Source: Streptomyces sp. CB02400 (lineage in GTDB: Bacteria > Actinomycetota > Actinomycetes > Streptomycetales > Streptomycetaceae). Taken from it: 64,000 bases of DNA. How positions within the stretch are numbered: position 1 is the stretch's first letter; each line of letters starts with the position of its first letter. Location of the stretch: NCBI RefSeq assembly GCF_001905725.1, contig NZ_LIWB01000004.1, forward strand, positions 434,001-498,000, written 5' to 3'. Position numbers and translations under genes: made by a program. Under the pieces are notes generated by a model. It was given only the letters and a program-made list of their open reading frames with translations. It was not told where the DNA came from and did not search any database. Shown piece after piece: positions 8,092 through 16,911 of the stretch.

Positions 8092-10557
8092 TTGAGGGAT
8101 CTGAACGGGGCAGACCCACGGCGGTTCGGCCCGTACCGGACACTCGCGGTGCTGCGGGAGGCGGGCACCACTCGCAGCTACCTGGCACGAGGGGGCGACG
8201 GACGCACCGTCACCGTCACCGCGGCGGAGCCACGGCTGGCGGCGGTCTCCGTCTTCCGCAGCCGCTTCCGCCAGGAACTCGCGGCGGCGGCACGGCTGGC
8301 AGGGCCGTGGGCGCAGCCCGTACTCGACTCCGCCCCGGACGACCCGGTGCCCTGGTTCGCCTCGCCGTTCACCCCTTCCCTCTCGCTCGCCGAGGCCGTG
8401 GCCCTGACGGGACCGCTGCCCGAACCGGTCGTACGGGCCTTGGGCGCGGCCCTCGCCGAGACGCTCGAGCGCACCCGCGCGGCGGCCGGCGGGGCGTTCC
8501 AGGGGCTCGGTCCCGAGGTGGTGCTGCTGGCCGCCGACGGTCCTCGGATCAGCGCGTTCGGCCCGTTGGGCGCGGCCACGGCGGCGGCGGAGGGGCCGGG
8601 AGGCGGACTGGCCGTGACACTCGGCTACCTGACACCGGAACAGGTCGCCGGCCACCGGCCGGGGCCGCCCGCCGACGTCTTCGTACTGGGCACACTGCTG
8701 GCGTACGCGGCCACGGGCACGAACCCCTTCGACGCGAACGACGCGGGCGCGGACCCCCTCGACGCGGATCACGCGGGTACGGACCCCGCGGATACGGGCC
8801 CCGCAGGCGCGGACCACTCCGGCGCGCGTCCCGTCGCCGGGGACGTCTCCGGGAGCGCCGCACGCCACCGGGCCGCCGAACGCATCGCGCGCCAGGAGCC
8901 CGATCTCGCCTCCGTCCCCGAGGAGCTGCGTCCGGTGCTCGCCCGGTGCCTGGCCAAGGACCCGGCACAGCGTCCGGAGCCGTCCGTGCTCGCGGCCGTC
9001 CTCGCTCCCTCCGGCGCGGCGGCGGCGGTGAGCGCGGGCCGGCTGCCGGCCCGGCTGACCGCCGCCCTGGCGGAGCAGGCGTCGGCCGTGCTCGGGCTGG
9101 AGGCGCGGGAGGACCGGGATGACCGGGAGGAGGCCGTGCCCGCCGTCCCGGCCACACCGACCGTGCCGGACGCGAGCCCGGCGGCCGCCACCGGCGCGAG
9201 CCCGGCGTCCGAAGCCGGCCCGGCGGGCGAGCGGGACGTCCCACCGGCCCGGCCCACCACGCGCCGTGCCGCGGGCCCCGACCGCAGGGCCCTGCTGACC
9301 GGGGTGCTGTCCGGCGCGGCGGGGCTGGCGCTCGGCGGCGGCGTCACGGCGTGGGCGACCGACGACCGCCCGCGCCCCGCCGCGACCGGAAAGCCGGCCG
9401 CGCGGAAGCCGCGCGAACCCGTCCCCGGAGTGCCCCCGGCGGCGCTGTGGGCGTACGACATGCCGGACACGCTGTTCTACGGCAGCCCCGCCCTGCACGG
9501 CGACGTGCTGCTGCTGCCGGGGGACTCCCTCGTCGCCCTCGACGTCCGTACCGGCAGGGAGCTGTGGCGGCGCAAGGAGCCGGTGGACAACGCCTCCCAC
9601 CCCGTGCGGGTCGACGACGAGCTTCTCGTGGTGCTGGGCGTCCAGGGGCTGCTGTGGCGCTCCGTGAAGGACGGTGCCCGCCGGCACAAGGTCCCCTACG
9701 GGCAACTCCTCGAAACCGGCGAGGACATGAGCAGCACCCACCTGGTGGCCCGGGACGGTGCGGTGGTCTGGTTCAAGGGCAATGTCGAGAAGGCCGCGGG
9801 CGCCGGCACGAGGACCGACGGCGCCGACGAGAAGACGATCACCCTGTTCGCATACGACGTCGTACGGCGCGAACCGCTGTGGCGGAGACCCCTCGCGGAG
9901 CACGAATACGTCGCCTGGGCCCTACCGCACCGCGGCCTCCTGGTGTCGTCGCGGGACGCACCCCGGCCCAGGGACGCGAAGGCGCGGAAGAAGCAGCCCG
10001 AGGGGTTGCAGGAGTTCTACACGCTGGACCGCGCCTCGGGCGAGGAGGTGTGGGCGAGGACGATCGACGATCTGACCGTCGGCTCCTTGCCCACCCTGTC
10101 CGGCACGGGAACGCTGTACGCCGCGCAGGACCGCGAGCTGCGGGCGTACGAGCTGCGTACCGGCCGGGAGCTCTGGCGGATGCGCCACGCGTCCCCGGAC
10201 GGCAGGTACGGGGAGCCGGTCCTCACCGGGGACACCCTGTACGTCGCGGACAACGACCAGGTCGTGTACGCCCTCGACCCGGTCAGCGGCCGACAGCAGT
10301 GGAGCCGTAAGACCGGCTTCCTGGACGGGGTCGACTCACCCCCCTCCGTGGCCGTCAGCGCGTCCGGCGCGGCCGTGCTGTCCCTCGACGCCGTCCAGGT
10401 CACCGCGTTCGCCGCGGCGAGCGGTGAGCGGCTGTGGAAGTTCCAGGCCGTGGGCGAGCAGGACACCGGCGGCCTCGAACCGTACGGGCTGCTGACCGTC
10501 GACGGGATCTGCGTGGTCCGGTACGGCAGGTCCTTCTACGGCGTCCCGGTGGAGTGA
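8092..10557 (+). CDS. pseudokinase with PQQ-type beta-propeller
   Basis: The TTG at 8092 has AAGGGGGG about 9 nt upstream and gives 821 aa. The kinase fold is recognisable from flanking motifs (YLARGG, RFRQELAAAARL, YLTPEQV, ADVFVLGTLLAYAATG) but every key catalytic residue is replaced: beta3 Lys is T43, HRD is FQG (136-138) and DFG is AFG (155-157). A D/A/G-rich insertion of about 45 residues follows TGTNPF. A membrane helix and propeller repeats (ALDVRTGRELWRR, YELRTGRELWRM) complete it. It lies 7 nt before the next, intact kinase, so it probably scaffolds or regulates its neighbours. Confidence 0.88.
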   Translation: MRDLNGADPRRFGPYRTLAVLREAGTTRSYLARGGDGRTVTVTAAEPRLAAVSVFRSRFRQELAAAARLAGPWAQPVLDSAPDDPVPWFASPFTPSLSLAEAVALTGPLPEPVVRALGAALAETLERTRAAAGGAFQGLGPEVVLLAADGPRISAFGPLGAATAAAEGPGGGLAVTLGYLTPEQVAGHRPGPPADVFVLGTLLAYAATGTNPFDANDAGADPLDADHAGTDPADTGPAGADHSGARPVAGDVSGSAARHRAAERIARQEPDLASVPEELRPVLARCLAKDPAQRPEPSVLAAVLAPSGAAAAVSAGRLPARLTAALAEQASAVLGLEAREDRDDREEAVPAVPATPTVPDASPAAATGASPASEAGPAGERDVPPARPTTRRAAGPDRRALLTGVLSGAAGLALGGGVTAWATDDRPRPAATGKPAARKPREPVPGVPPAALWAYDMPDTLFYGSPALHGDVLLLPGDSLVALDVRTGRELWRRKEPVDNASHPVRVDDELLVVLGVQGLLWRSVKDGARRHKVPYGQLLETGEDMSSTHLVARDGAVVWFKGNVEKAAGAGTRTDGADEKTITLFAYDVVRREPLWRRPLAEHEYVAWALPHRGLLVSSRDAPRPRDAKARKKQPEGLQEFYTLDRASGEEVWARTIDDLTVGSLPTLSGTGTLYAAQDRELRAYELRTGRELWRMRHASPDGRYGEPVLTGDTLYVADNDQVVYALDPVSGRQQWSRKTGFLDGVDSPPSVAVSASGAAVLSLDAVQVTAFAAASGERLWKFQAVGEQDTGGLEPYGLLTVDGICVVRYGRSFYGVPVE

Positions 10558-10564
10558 GCGTCAC

Positions 10565-12793
10565 ATGAGCACTCTGCAACCCCTCACCCACGACGACCCG
10601 GACCGCCTGGGCCGTTACCGGCTGATCGGCAGGCTGGGCAGCGGCGGCATGGGGACGGTCTTCCTGGCCCGTTCGCCCGGTGGGCGCACCGTCGCGCTCA
10701 AGACGGTGCACCCGCGGTTCGCCGCCGAACCCGAGTTCCGCATCCGGTTCCGTCTGGAGGCGGAGGCGGCACGCGCGATCGGCGCCCGGCACGGCGCGAC
10801 CGTGGTCGACTGCGACCCCGACGGGGCCGTGCCCTGGCTGGCCACCGAGTATCTGCTCGGACCCGCGCTCGACGAAGCGGTGGGCCTGGCGGGGCCGCTG
10901 CCCGAACACACCGTGCGCGCCGTGGGCGCCCACCTGGCGGACGCGCTCGGCGAGATCCACCGCACGGGCATCGTGCACCGCGACCTCAAGCCGTCCAACG
11001 TCCTGCTCACCGCGGCCGGTCCGAAGATCATCGACTTCGGCATCGCCCGTGCGCTCGGCGCCCAGCGGCTCACCCGGACCGGACAGGTCGTGGGCACCCC
11101 GGCCTACATGTCACCGGAGCAGGCGACGGGGCACGACCACGGCCCCGAGGGCGACGTCTTCGCCCTCGGCGGTGTGCTGCTCTTCGCCGCGACCGGACGT
11201 CCACCGTTCCCGGGGGACAGTGCGGCGGACATCCTGCACCGCGTCCGGTACGGGGAGCCGGACCTGACCCTCGTACCCGACGGCCTGCGGACGGTCGTCG
11301 CGTCCTGCCTGCGCAAGGAGGCCGCGGACCGCCCGGCGCCGTCCCGGCTCTCCCCGGAACTCGGGGCGGGAGGGGGCACGTTCGCGGAGTCGCTGCCGGA
11401 GGCGGTCCTCGCCGACCTCGCCGACCGCACCACGCGACTGTGGGATCTGCAACCCGTACGCTCACCGGCACCCGGCCCGGACGCCGGTGAGCGTACGCCG
11501 ACCGACGTACCACCGGACGCGCCGCCGCCGTCACGGCGCCGGGCCCTGTTCGCGCTGGGCGGAGGGCTCCTCGCGGCCGGCGCTCTGGCGGCGGGCGCCG
11601 TCGCGTACACCCGGCAGGACCCCGGGGGCGGCGAGCGGACCGCGGCGGACGCCGGGACGGGCCCGCCCGAGGCCGCCTGGACGTTCGAGGGGACCTTCGA
11701 CAACAAGGTCCGGCCCGTGGCGGCGGGCGGCGTCGTCCTGGTCAGGGACGCGATCCGGCCCCGCTACACCGCCGTGGACGTCGCCACCGGGCGGAAGAAG
11801 TGGACGCGGGACCCGCTGCGGGACGTCCTGGGCACGGACGGCGGGCTGCTCGCCGTCCTCGACGAGGACGAAACCGCGGCGGGATCGTCCCCGGTGCGCC
11901 CCGCGCTCCTCCGGCTCGATCCGGAGACGGGCCGCACGAGCCCGCTGCACGACTCCCTGGGCGACCCCGCCCTCGAACCGACGGCCCTGCTGACGGCCGA
12001 CCGGCGAACGGTCTACGTCCTGGCCGGGCTGCCCGGCCGGGGCGGGGAGCCCGCGCGGCCGTTCCTGAGCGCGTACGACCTCGACAGCGGCGCGGAGCGC
12101 TGGCGCGAAGCACTGCCGGAGAAGGGGGTGGGGGCCGAGCCGCTGAGCGCCGTCGTCGAGGGCGGGCGGCTGGTCTGCGTCACCCGGCTCGGGCTGACCG
12201 TCCGCGCCGCCGACACCGGCCGGACGCTGTACGGCGAGCGGCTGGTCGACCCGGCCCGGTACGACGTGGACGAGGAGAGCGACCTGCCGGCGCCGAGCGC
12301 GGCCGTGGTACGGGACGGGCGGATCCACGTCAGCCAGGGCGAGGTACTGGCACTCGACGCGCGCAGCGGTGAGACGCTCTGGCGCTGGGGGGCCGAGGAG
12401 CCCAGCACCTGGCCCGGCGGACCGGTCTACGGGGCACCGACCGTCCAGGACGGCACGGTGTACGTCGTGGCGGCGCCCGAGGACACCCAGGGCACGGCCG
12501 AGCAGGCCGCCTGGCGGCTGATCGCGCTGGACGCCGCGACCGGTGAGTTCCGCTGGGACCACCGTGCCCCGCTGCGGCTGTGGCCCGGCGAGCCCCTGCT
12601 GCGCGACGGGCTGGCCCTGCTGACCCCCTTCGACGAGCGCCGGCTGCTGTACGCGGTGGACCTGCGTGACCACAGGACCGCGTGGACCTACTCCGGACCC
12701 GCGCACGACACGGTCTCCAACTCCCTCGCGGCGACGCCCGGACACGTCTACGTCCTCCGGGCGGGCACGCTCACGGCACTGCCCCTGCGGTAG
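10565..12793 (+). CDS. Ser/Thr protein kinase with PQQ-type beta-propeller (active)
   Basis: The 742-aa protein begins 8 nt after the pseudokinase stop, implying co-translation. Catalytic features are all present: GSGGMG, K46, HRDLKPSN (138-145), DFG (157-159) and SPEQ. A hydrophobic segment at about 318-338 (ALFALGGGLLAAGAL) anchors it. The C-terminal half has propeller-like repeats (VDVATGRKKWTR, ALDARSGETLWRW, ALDAATGEFRWDH). It is closer to the first kinase in active-site sequence, consistent with duplication followed by decay of the middle copy. Confidence 0.93.
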   Translation: MSTLQPLTHDDPDRLGRYRLIGRLGSGGMGTVFLARSPGGRTVALKTVHPRFAAEPEFRIRFRLEAEAARAIGARHGATVVDCDPDGAVPWLATEYLLGPALDEAVGLAGPLPEHTVRAVGAHLADALGEIHRTGIVHRDLKPSNVLLTAAGPKIIDFGIARALGAQRLTRTGQVVGTPAYMSPEQATGHDHGPEGDVFALGGVLLFAATGRPPFPGDSAADILHRVRYGEPDLTLVPDGLRTVVASCLRKEAADRPAPSRLSPELGAGGGTFAESLPEAVLADLADRTTRLWDLQPVRSPAPGPDAGERTPTDVPPDAPPPSRRRALFALGGGLLAAGALAAGAVAYTRQDPGGGERTAADAGTGPPEAAWTFEGTFDNKVRPVAAGGVVLVRDAIRPRYTAVDVATGRKKWTRDPLRDVLGTDGGLLAVLDEDETAAGSSPVRPALLRLDPETGRTSPLHDSLGDPALEPTALLTADRRTVYVLAGLPGRGGEPARPFLSAYDLDSGAERWREALPEKGVGAEPLSAVVEGGRLVCVTRLGLTVRAADTGRTLYGERLVDPARYDVDEESDLPAPSAAVVRDGRIHVSQGEVLALDARSGETLWRWGAEEPSTWPGGPVYGAPTVQDGTVYVVAAPEDTQGTAEQAAWRLIALDAATGEFRWDHRAPLRLWPGEPLLRDGLALLTPFDERRLLYAVDLRDHRTAWTYSGPAHDTVSNSLAATPGHVYVLRAGTLTALPLR

Positions 12794-12890
12794 CGAGACC
12801 GGCCCGCACGAGCGGCAGGGCTTCCCGCACCGATCGCGGGAGGCGGGGCGACGGGCCCGCTGCCGGTCCCGGGACGCCGTGCTCGCGCGC

Positions 12891-14846
12891 TCAGGGCAGT
12901 TCGTCGTGCGGGAGGACCGGTGGGCCGGTGTGGTTGCGTACCGTGTGGCGGGTGCGGCGCAGGCGGAGGGCCAGTTGGACCTCGACGGCCTGGAGGGGTT
13001 CCTGCCAGCCGGGGCCGAGCAGGTCGGTGATGCGTTCCAGGCGGCGGGAGACGGTGTTCGGGTGGACGTGCAGGCTCTCCGCGGCGCGGCTCGGTGAGCC
13101 GCCGGAGGTGAAGTACGCCTCCAGGGTGCGGGTCAGTTCGGTGGCCTGCCGTTCGTCGTACTCCAGGACCGGTCCGATGGTGCCCGCGATGAACGCCGAG
13201 GTGTCCGGGGTGTCCGCGAGCAGCAGTCCGAGGAAGCCGAGTTCGCGCAGTGAGGCGGTACCGCCCGTGCCGCCGAGGGCGGTGAGCGCGTCGAGGCAGC
13301 GCCGGGCCTCGGCGTAGGTGCGGTGGATGGCGCCGGGATGGGCGACCGGGCCCGCCGAACCGACCGTCACCGGGTGGCCGATGACCGCGTTCAGCGTGTC
13401 GGAGGCGTGCCGTGCGGCGGTGGACGGGTCGGTGCCGGGCAGCACCAGGACGAGGCAGTCGTCGGTGGTGGTCTTCAGGCCGGCGTGGCGGTGGACGTAG
13501 GAGGAGGCCCAGACCAGGACCCTGCCCTGGGGGCCGCCCTCGGGACGGACCACCAGCACGACGTGCGGTTCGTCCAGGGCGACGCCCAGCCGGCGGGCGC
13601 GTAACGCGAGTTGTTCGGGCGCGCGCGGGGAGTCGCCGAGCAGTTCGCGCAGCAGCTCGTCACGGCCCGCGCCCTCGGCCGCCGCCGCGGAGGCCTGCAT
13701 CCGCAGCAGTACGGCCGTGGACTGGGCGACGGCCTCCAGCAGCCGCACCCGGTCGGCGGCGGGCCGGGGGCCGGGGGCGAGGACCAGGGTGCCCAGGATC
13801 TCCTTGCCCGCGATGGCGGGGCACAGCCACAGGCCGCCGGAGGAGCGGATCGGGGCCCGCTCGGCGTGCACGTCCAGGGTGCGCTGGAACAGTTCGGACT
13901 CGTCGACCTCGGGGAACCCTTCCGTCACCGTCAGGGTGGAGCCGACGGCGTCGCGCACCATGAGGGGGCTGCCGAGTTCGGCGGCGGCGTGGGCGACCAG
14001 TTCCTCCAGTTCGCAGCCGCGCAGCACCAGGTCGATCAGCCGGGAGTGGACCCGGTTCAGCCGCCGGGCCGCGGAGGAGGAGCCGAGGGCCCGGGAGGTG
14101 TCCCGCTCCAGCTCGCTTATCTCGTCGTGCGCCTGGGTCAGCAGCCGGGCCTTCTTGATGGCCAGGGCGGCCAGGTCGCCCAGGGACGACATCAGGGTGA
14201 TCTCGTCCGGGGTGAAGTGGCGCACCCCGCGGTCGGCGACGTACAGCGCGCCGACGACGGAGTGCCCCTCCTTCAGCGGCACCGCCATCAGGGCGTGCAG
14301 CCCCTCCTCGCGCACCACTTCGTCGATGGCCGAGTCGTGCTCGAACCGCCGGTCGGCGAGGTAGTCGGGGGTCCAGAACGGCGCGGAGCGGATCGCCGCC
14401 GCGTTGCCCACCCCGCCGATCGACGGCACCGCGAAGCCGACGGTGATGCTGCTGGCGTGTCCGTCGGCGCTCACCACGTAGGAGCGGCCGTCGGCCCGGT
14501 CGGTGAGGCTCACCCAGGCCATGTCGAAGCCCAGCAGCAGCCGGGCACGCCGGGCGATGACCCGGAGCAGGGCGTCCACGTCATAGGGGAGCGTGAGTTC
14601 GCGGGCGGTGTCCACGAGCGCCGACAGGCCCGCCTCGCGCTGCTGGCGGCGGGCGAACAGGCCGTGGATGTCCAGCGCGAGCCCGGCGGCCCGGTCGAGC
14701 ACGGCCACCGCCTCGGTGGACGCGCCGGCGACCCGCGCCTGTTCCGTGAGGCCGTCGAACCGCTGCGGAGGCGCCTCCATGGCCAGCAGCTCGAGCAGCC
14801 TGAGCAACCCGTCGGAGACCAGATGGTCCGCGTCCGCCACCCTCAC
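12891..14846 (-). CDS. GAF-domain transcriptional regulator of the PucR/CdaR type
   Basis: The 651-aa protein starts with GTG. Residues about 75-235 form a GAF-like sensor (VDALLRVIARRARLLLGFDMAW ... VPLKEGHSVVGALYVADR). A coiled linker and a middle CdaR-like region follow, and the C-terminus (about 585-640) is a PucR-type HTH with the AAESLHVHPNTVSRRLERI motif. Such proteins sense a small ligand and often control catabolic or secondary-metabolic genes. It is transcribed away from the methyltransferase gene; the 289-nt gap between them must hold both promoters, but no clear operator was seen. Confidence 0.88.
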   Translation of the reverse strand: MRVADADHLVSDGLLRLLELLAMEAPPQRFDGLTEQARVAGASTEAVAVLDRAAGLALDIHGLFARRQQREAGLSALVDTARELTLPYDVDALLRVIARRARLLLGFDMAWVSLTDRADGRSYVVSADGHASSITVGFAVPSIGGVGNAAAIRSAPFWTPDYLADRRFEHDSAIDEVVREEGLHALMAVPLKEGHSVVGALYVADRGVRHFTPDEITLMSSLGDLAALAIKKARLLTQAHDEISELERDTSRALGSSSAARRLNRVHSRLIDLVLRGCELEELVAHAAAELGSPLMVRDAVGSTLTVTEGFPEVDESELFQRTLDVHAERAPIRSSGGLWLCPAIAGKEILGTLVLAPGPRPAADRVRLLEAVAQSTAVLLRMQASAAAAEGAGRDELLRELLGDSPRAPEQLALRARRLGVALDEPHVVLVVRPEGGPQGRVLVWASSYVHRHAGLKTTTDDCLVLVLPGTDPSTAARHASDTLNAVIGHPVTVGSAGPVAHPGAIHRTYAEARRCLDALTALGGTGGTASLRELGFLGLLLADTPDTSAFIAGTIGPVLEYDERQATELTRTLEAYFTSGGSPSRAAESLHVHPNTVSRRLERITDLLGPGWQEPLQAVEVQLALRLRRTRHTVRNHTGPPVLPHDELP

Positions 14847-15135
14847 TCACCCCCCAAGCGAGCCCGGGAGAAGACGCGAGTGTCCACAAACGGGCCCTGG
14901 TGAACCTAAATTGTGTGCGCCGCCACCGTCAACAATGGCGGGAACGGGGTCGTCCGCCCCGCTCCGTCGGGCAGTCGCAGCAGGTCATCGGGGGGATCGG
15001 TGACCCAGGCACCGTGTCGGTGCGCAAGGTGGTTGTCCGAACACCTTATGTGTACGGCCCCCGTTGGACAGCATCGTCGTGCGGCTGCCGCTCGGGAGGC
15101 CGCCGCGACAGCTCCGTATCGACAGGGGGAACCGA
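14847..15135. other. divergent intergenic region
   Basis: This region separates the PucR-type regulator from the methyltransferase gene. It contains an AT-richer patch near 14905-14935 and TTGTCC...TATGTG around 15031-15050. No confident promoter pair or palindrome was found. Confidence 0.4.
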
Positions 15136-15909
15136 GTGTCGTACGACCACAGTGACGCGTCGCCGATCTTGGAGCGGGACGTGGCCGAGTCCGATGGGCA
15201 GGGGCGGTTACAGAGCTTCGAACGCTCCCTGGAACGCAGCCGCCGGTCGCTGCGCCGAAGCGACCGGCCGAAGGAGTTCGCTCTCGCGGGACGCGACTGG
15301 GACCTGGTGGACGAGGTGTTCGCGCCGGTCTACTCGCCGTCGACCGAGGTGGCGCTGGAGTTCCTGGGTCTCGCGGGGAACGCGGGGAACGCGGGGCGCG
15401 GTCAGGGGGGTTCGTTCCTGGAGATCGGCTGCGGGGCCGGCGTGGCTGCGGTGCTCGCCGCGCTGGCGGGCCGCTCCCCGGTGGTGGCGGCGGACATCAA
15501 TCCGCGCGCGGTGGAGAACACCACGATCAACGCCGACCGTCACGGGGCGCGGGTGCGTGCCGTGCACAGCGACCTGTTCTCGGGGCTCGGCGACGAGCGG
15601 TTCGACACGATCTTCTGGAGCTCCAACTACGTACGGGCGCCGCAGGACTACCTCTACCGCTCGCTGCACGAGTACGCCTATGTCGACCCCGGGTACCGCG
15701 CGCACCGCCGCTATCTGCTGCAGGCCCCGGAGCGGCTCGCTCCGGGCGGGGTGGCGCTGCTGCACTTCAGCAGCCGCGGCGACGTGGCGGAGCTGCACCG
15801 GCTCGCCGGGGCGTGCGGGCGCGAGCTGCGCACGGCGCGGTCGATGACCGTACTGGAGGGCGAGTACGGGGACGACCTCGTCGAGCACCTGCTGCTGGAG
15901 ATCCACTGA
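15136..15909 (+). CDS. class I SAM-dependent methyltransferase (HemK/small-domain-like)
   Basis: GTG at 15136 follows CAGGGGGA and gives 257 aa; a longer upstream frame lacks a ribosome site. The SAM motif FLEIGCGAGVAAVLAAL and the acidic VVAADINPRAVENT identify a Rossmann methyltransferase of the HemK/small-molecule type. The usual NPPY catalytic tetrad is replaced by SSNY (WSSNYVRAP), so it is not a normal glutamine or nucleobase N-methylase. A GNAGNAGR run comes from a 9-bp in-frame repeat. The next gene starts 10 nt later with its own GAGGAGG, suggesting an operon and a shared pathway. Substrate unknown. Confidence 0.8.
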   Translation: MSYDHSDASPILERDVAESDGQGRLQSFERSLERSRRSLRRSDRPKEFALAGRDWDLVDEVFAPVYSPSTEVALEFLGLAGNAGNAGRGQGGSFLEIGCGAGVAAVLAALAGRSPVVAADINPRAVENTTINADRHGARVRAVHSDLFSGLGDERFDTIFWSSNYVRAPQDYLYRSLHEYAYVDPGYRAHRRYLLQAPERLAPGGVALLHFSSRGDVAELHRLAGACGRELRTARSMTVLEGEYGDDLVEHLLLEIH

Positions 15910-15919
15910 GGAGGAGGCG

Positions 15920-16765
15920 ATGTCACTCTCCGGGTACGACGCCTACCGCGAGGAGCTCACCGCCCTCGCCGCGCACGACGGTCGCGTGGTGTGCCTCGCG
16001 GCGACACCCGTCGGAGCGGGCCATCCCTTCGAACTGGCCCACCCGGACCGCTTCTTCGGGCTGCCGCGTGCCGCCTCCGCCATGGTGGACGTGGTGTCGG
16101 GGCTGGTCACCGCCGGGTTCCGGCCGTTCGTCTGCACCGGCCCCGCGCGCGCCGGCCTCGGTACGGCGGGCAGCCTCGGGCTGCTCACCCGCTATCTGGA
16201 GGCGGGCGCCACGGTGGTGACGCCGTACGCCGGTTTCCTGGAGGACTACCCGGTGCTGCGGCGACTGGCGGAGGTGACGCTGGCGGTGCCCTGCGGTGAC
16301 GCCGAGACGCGGGCGGTGGTGCGGGAGGCGGCCGGTGCGGAGCGGCCGTTCCACATCCGGGTGGGGACCGTCGTACGGCCGTACCGGTCGCGGGGGGACC
16401 TGGTGGCCGGGGCTCCGGTTCCGGTCGTGAGCTGGGAGTCTCCCGGGGCGTGCGAGGAGTCGGTGTGTCTGGTGTCGGTCGGGGAGGACGGGACGCGGCT
16501 GGCGCGGGAGGCTCGGGGGGTGGCGCCGTGGCTGGCGCACGCGCATCTGGTGTATCTGGATGATGTGCGGCTGCGGCGGGCCGCGGGGGAACTGGGGCGG
16601 CGGATGCGGCGGTTCGTCGTCACGGGGGCGCGGAATGGGGTCGACGGGGTGACGGAGACGTTGGCTCGGCTGCTGCCCGGGTGTGAGGTGATCGGGGGGC
16701 CGCGGGAGGGTGACGCGGTGGCGGCGGTGCTGGCGGTGGCTCATCGGTTGAAGGAGCCTGCGTAG
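15920..16765 (+). CDS. transketolase C-half-like protein, probably inactive as an enzyme
   Basis: The 281-aa protein matches the pyrimidine-binding plus C-terminal domains of transketolase/DXS enzymes: AYREELTALAAHDGRVVCLA, DRFFGLPRAASAMVDVVSGL, GFRPFV and a C-terminal nucleotide-like fold. The diphosphate-binding half with the GDG...N motif is absent here and next door. The Glu of the usual GIAEQ motif, needed to activate ThDP, is Ala (PRAASAM). It may pair with a distant TktA half, bind a sugar-phosphate as a sensor, or assist the methyltransferase encoded just upstream. The ORF is intact with good codon bias, so it is selected. Confidence 0.7.
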   Translation: MSLSGYDAYREELTALAAHDGRVVCLAATPVGAGHPFELAHPDRFFGLPRAASAMVDVVSGLVTAGFRPFVCTGPARAGLGTAGSLGLLTRYLEAGATVVTPYAGFLEDYPVLRRLAEVTLAVPCGDAETRAVVREAAGAERPFHIRVGTVVRPYRSRGDLVAGAPVPVVSWESPGACEESVCLVSVGEDGTRLAREARGVAPWLAHAHLVYLDDVRLRRAAGELGRRMRRFVVTGARNGVDGVTETLARLLPGCEVIGGPREGDAVAAVLAVAHRLKEPA

Positions 16766-16795
16766 TGCGGCTGCGTGCCGCGTGCTGTGGGTGGG

Positions 16796-16911
16796 CGGGG
16801 GGTGTTGCGCGGCCCGGCGTTTGCGGGATGCCGTCGCGCCCACCCGTGCCGCCCCGGGGGCACCTCCCAGGCCCTTGAGGCACTGGGGGGAGGCACGATT
16901 GCCCGCGGATC
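16796..16911 (+). repeat. dispersed ~115-bp 3'-end repeat, copy A
   Basis: This copy begins 31 nt after the transketolase-like stop and runs into the last codon of the convergent LuxR-type gene. It shares GCGCGGCCCGGCG, CGTCGCGCC, a CCTCCCAG...CTGGGGGGAGG hairpin and GCCCGCGGATC with copies B and C. The overlap means the element supplies the LuxR gene's stop region. Confidence 0.85.

Noticed and set aside
6892..9903. 1003-aa minus-strand frame
   Set aside because: Shadow of two kinases; composition is repetitive R/G/A and has no family match.
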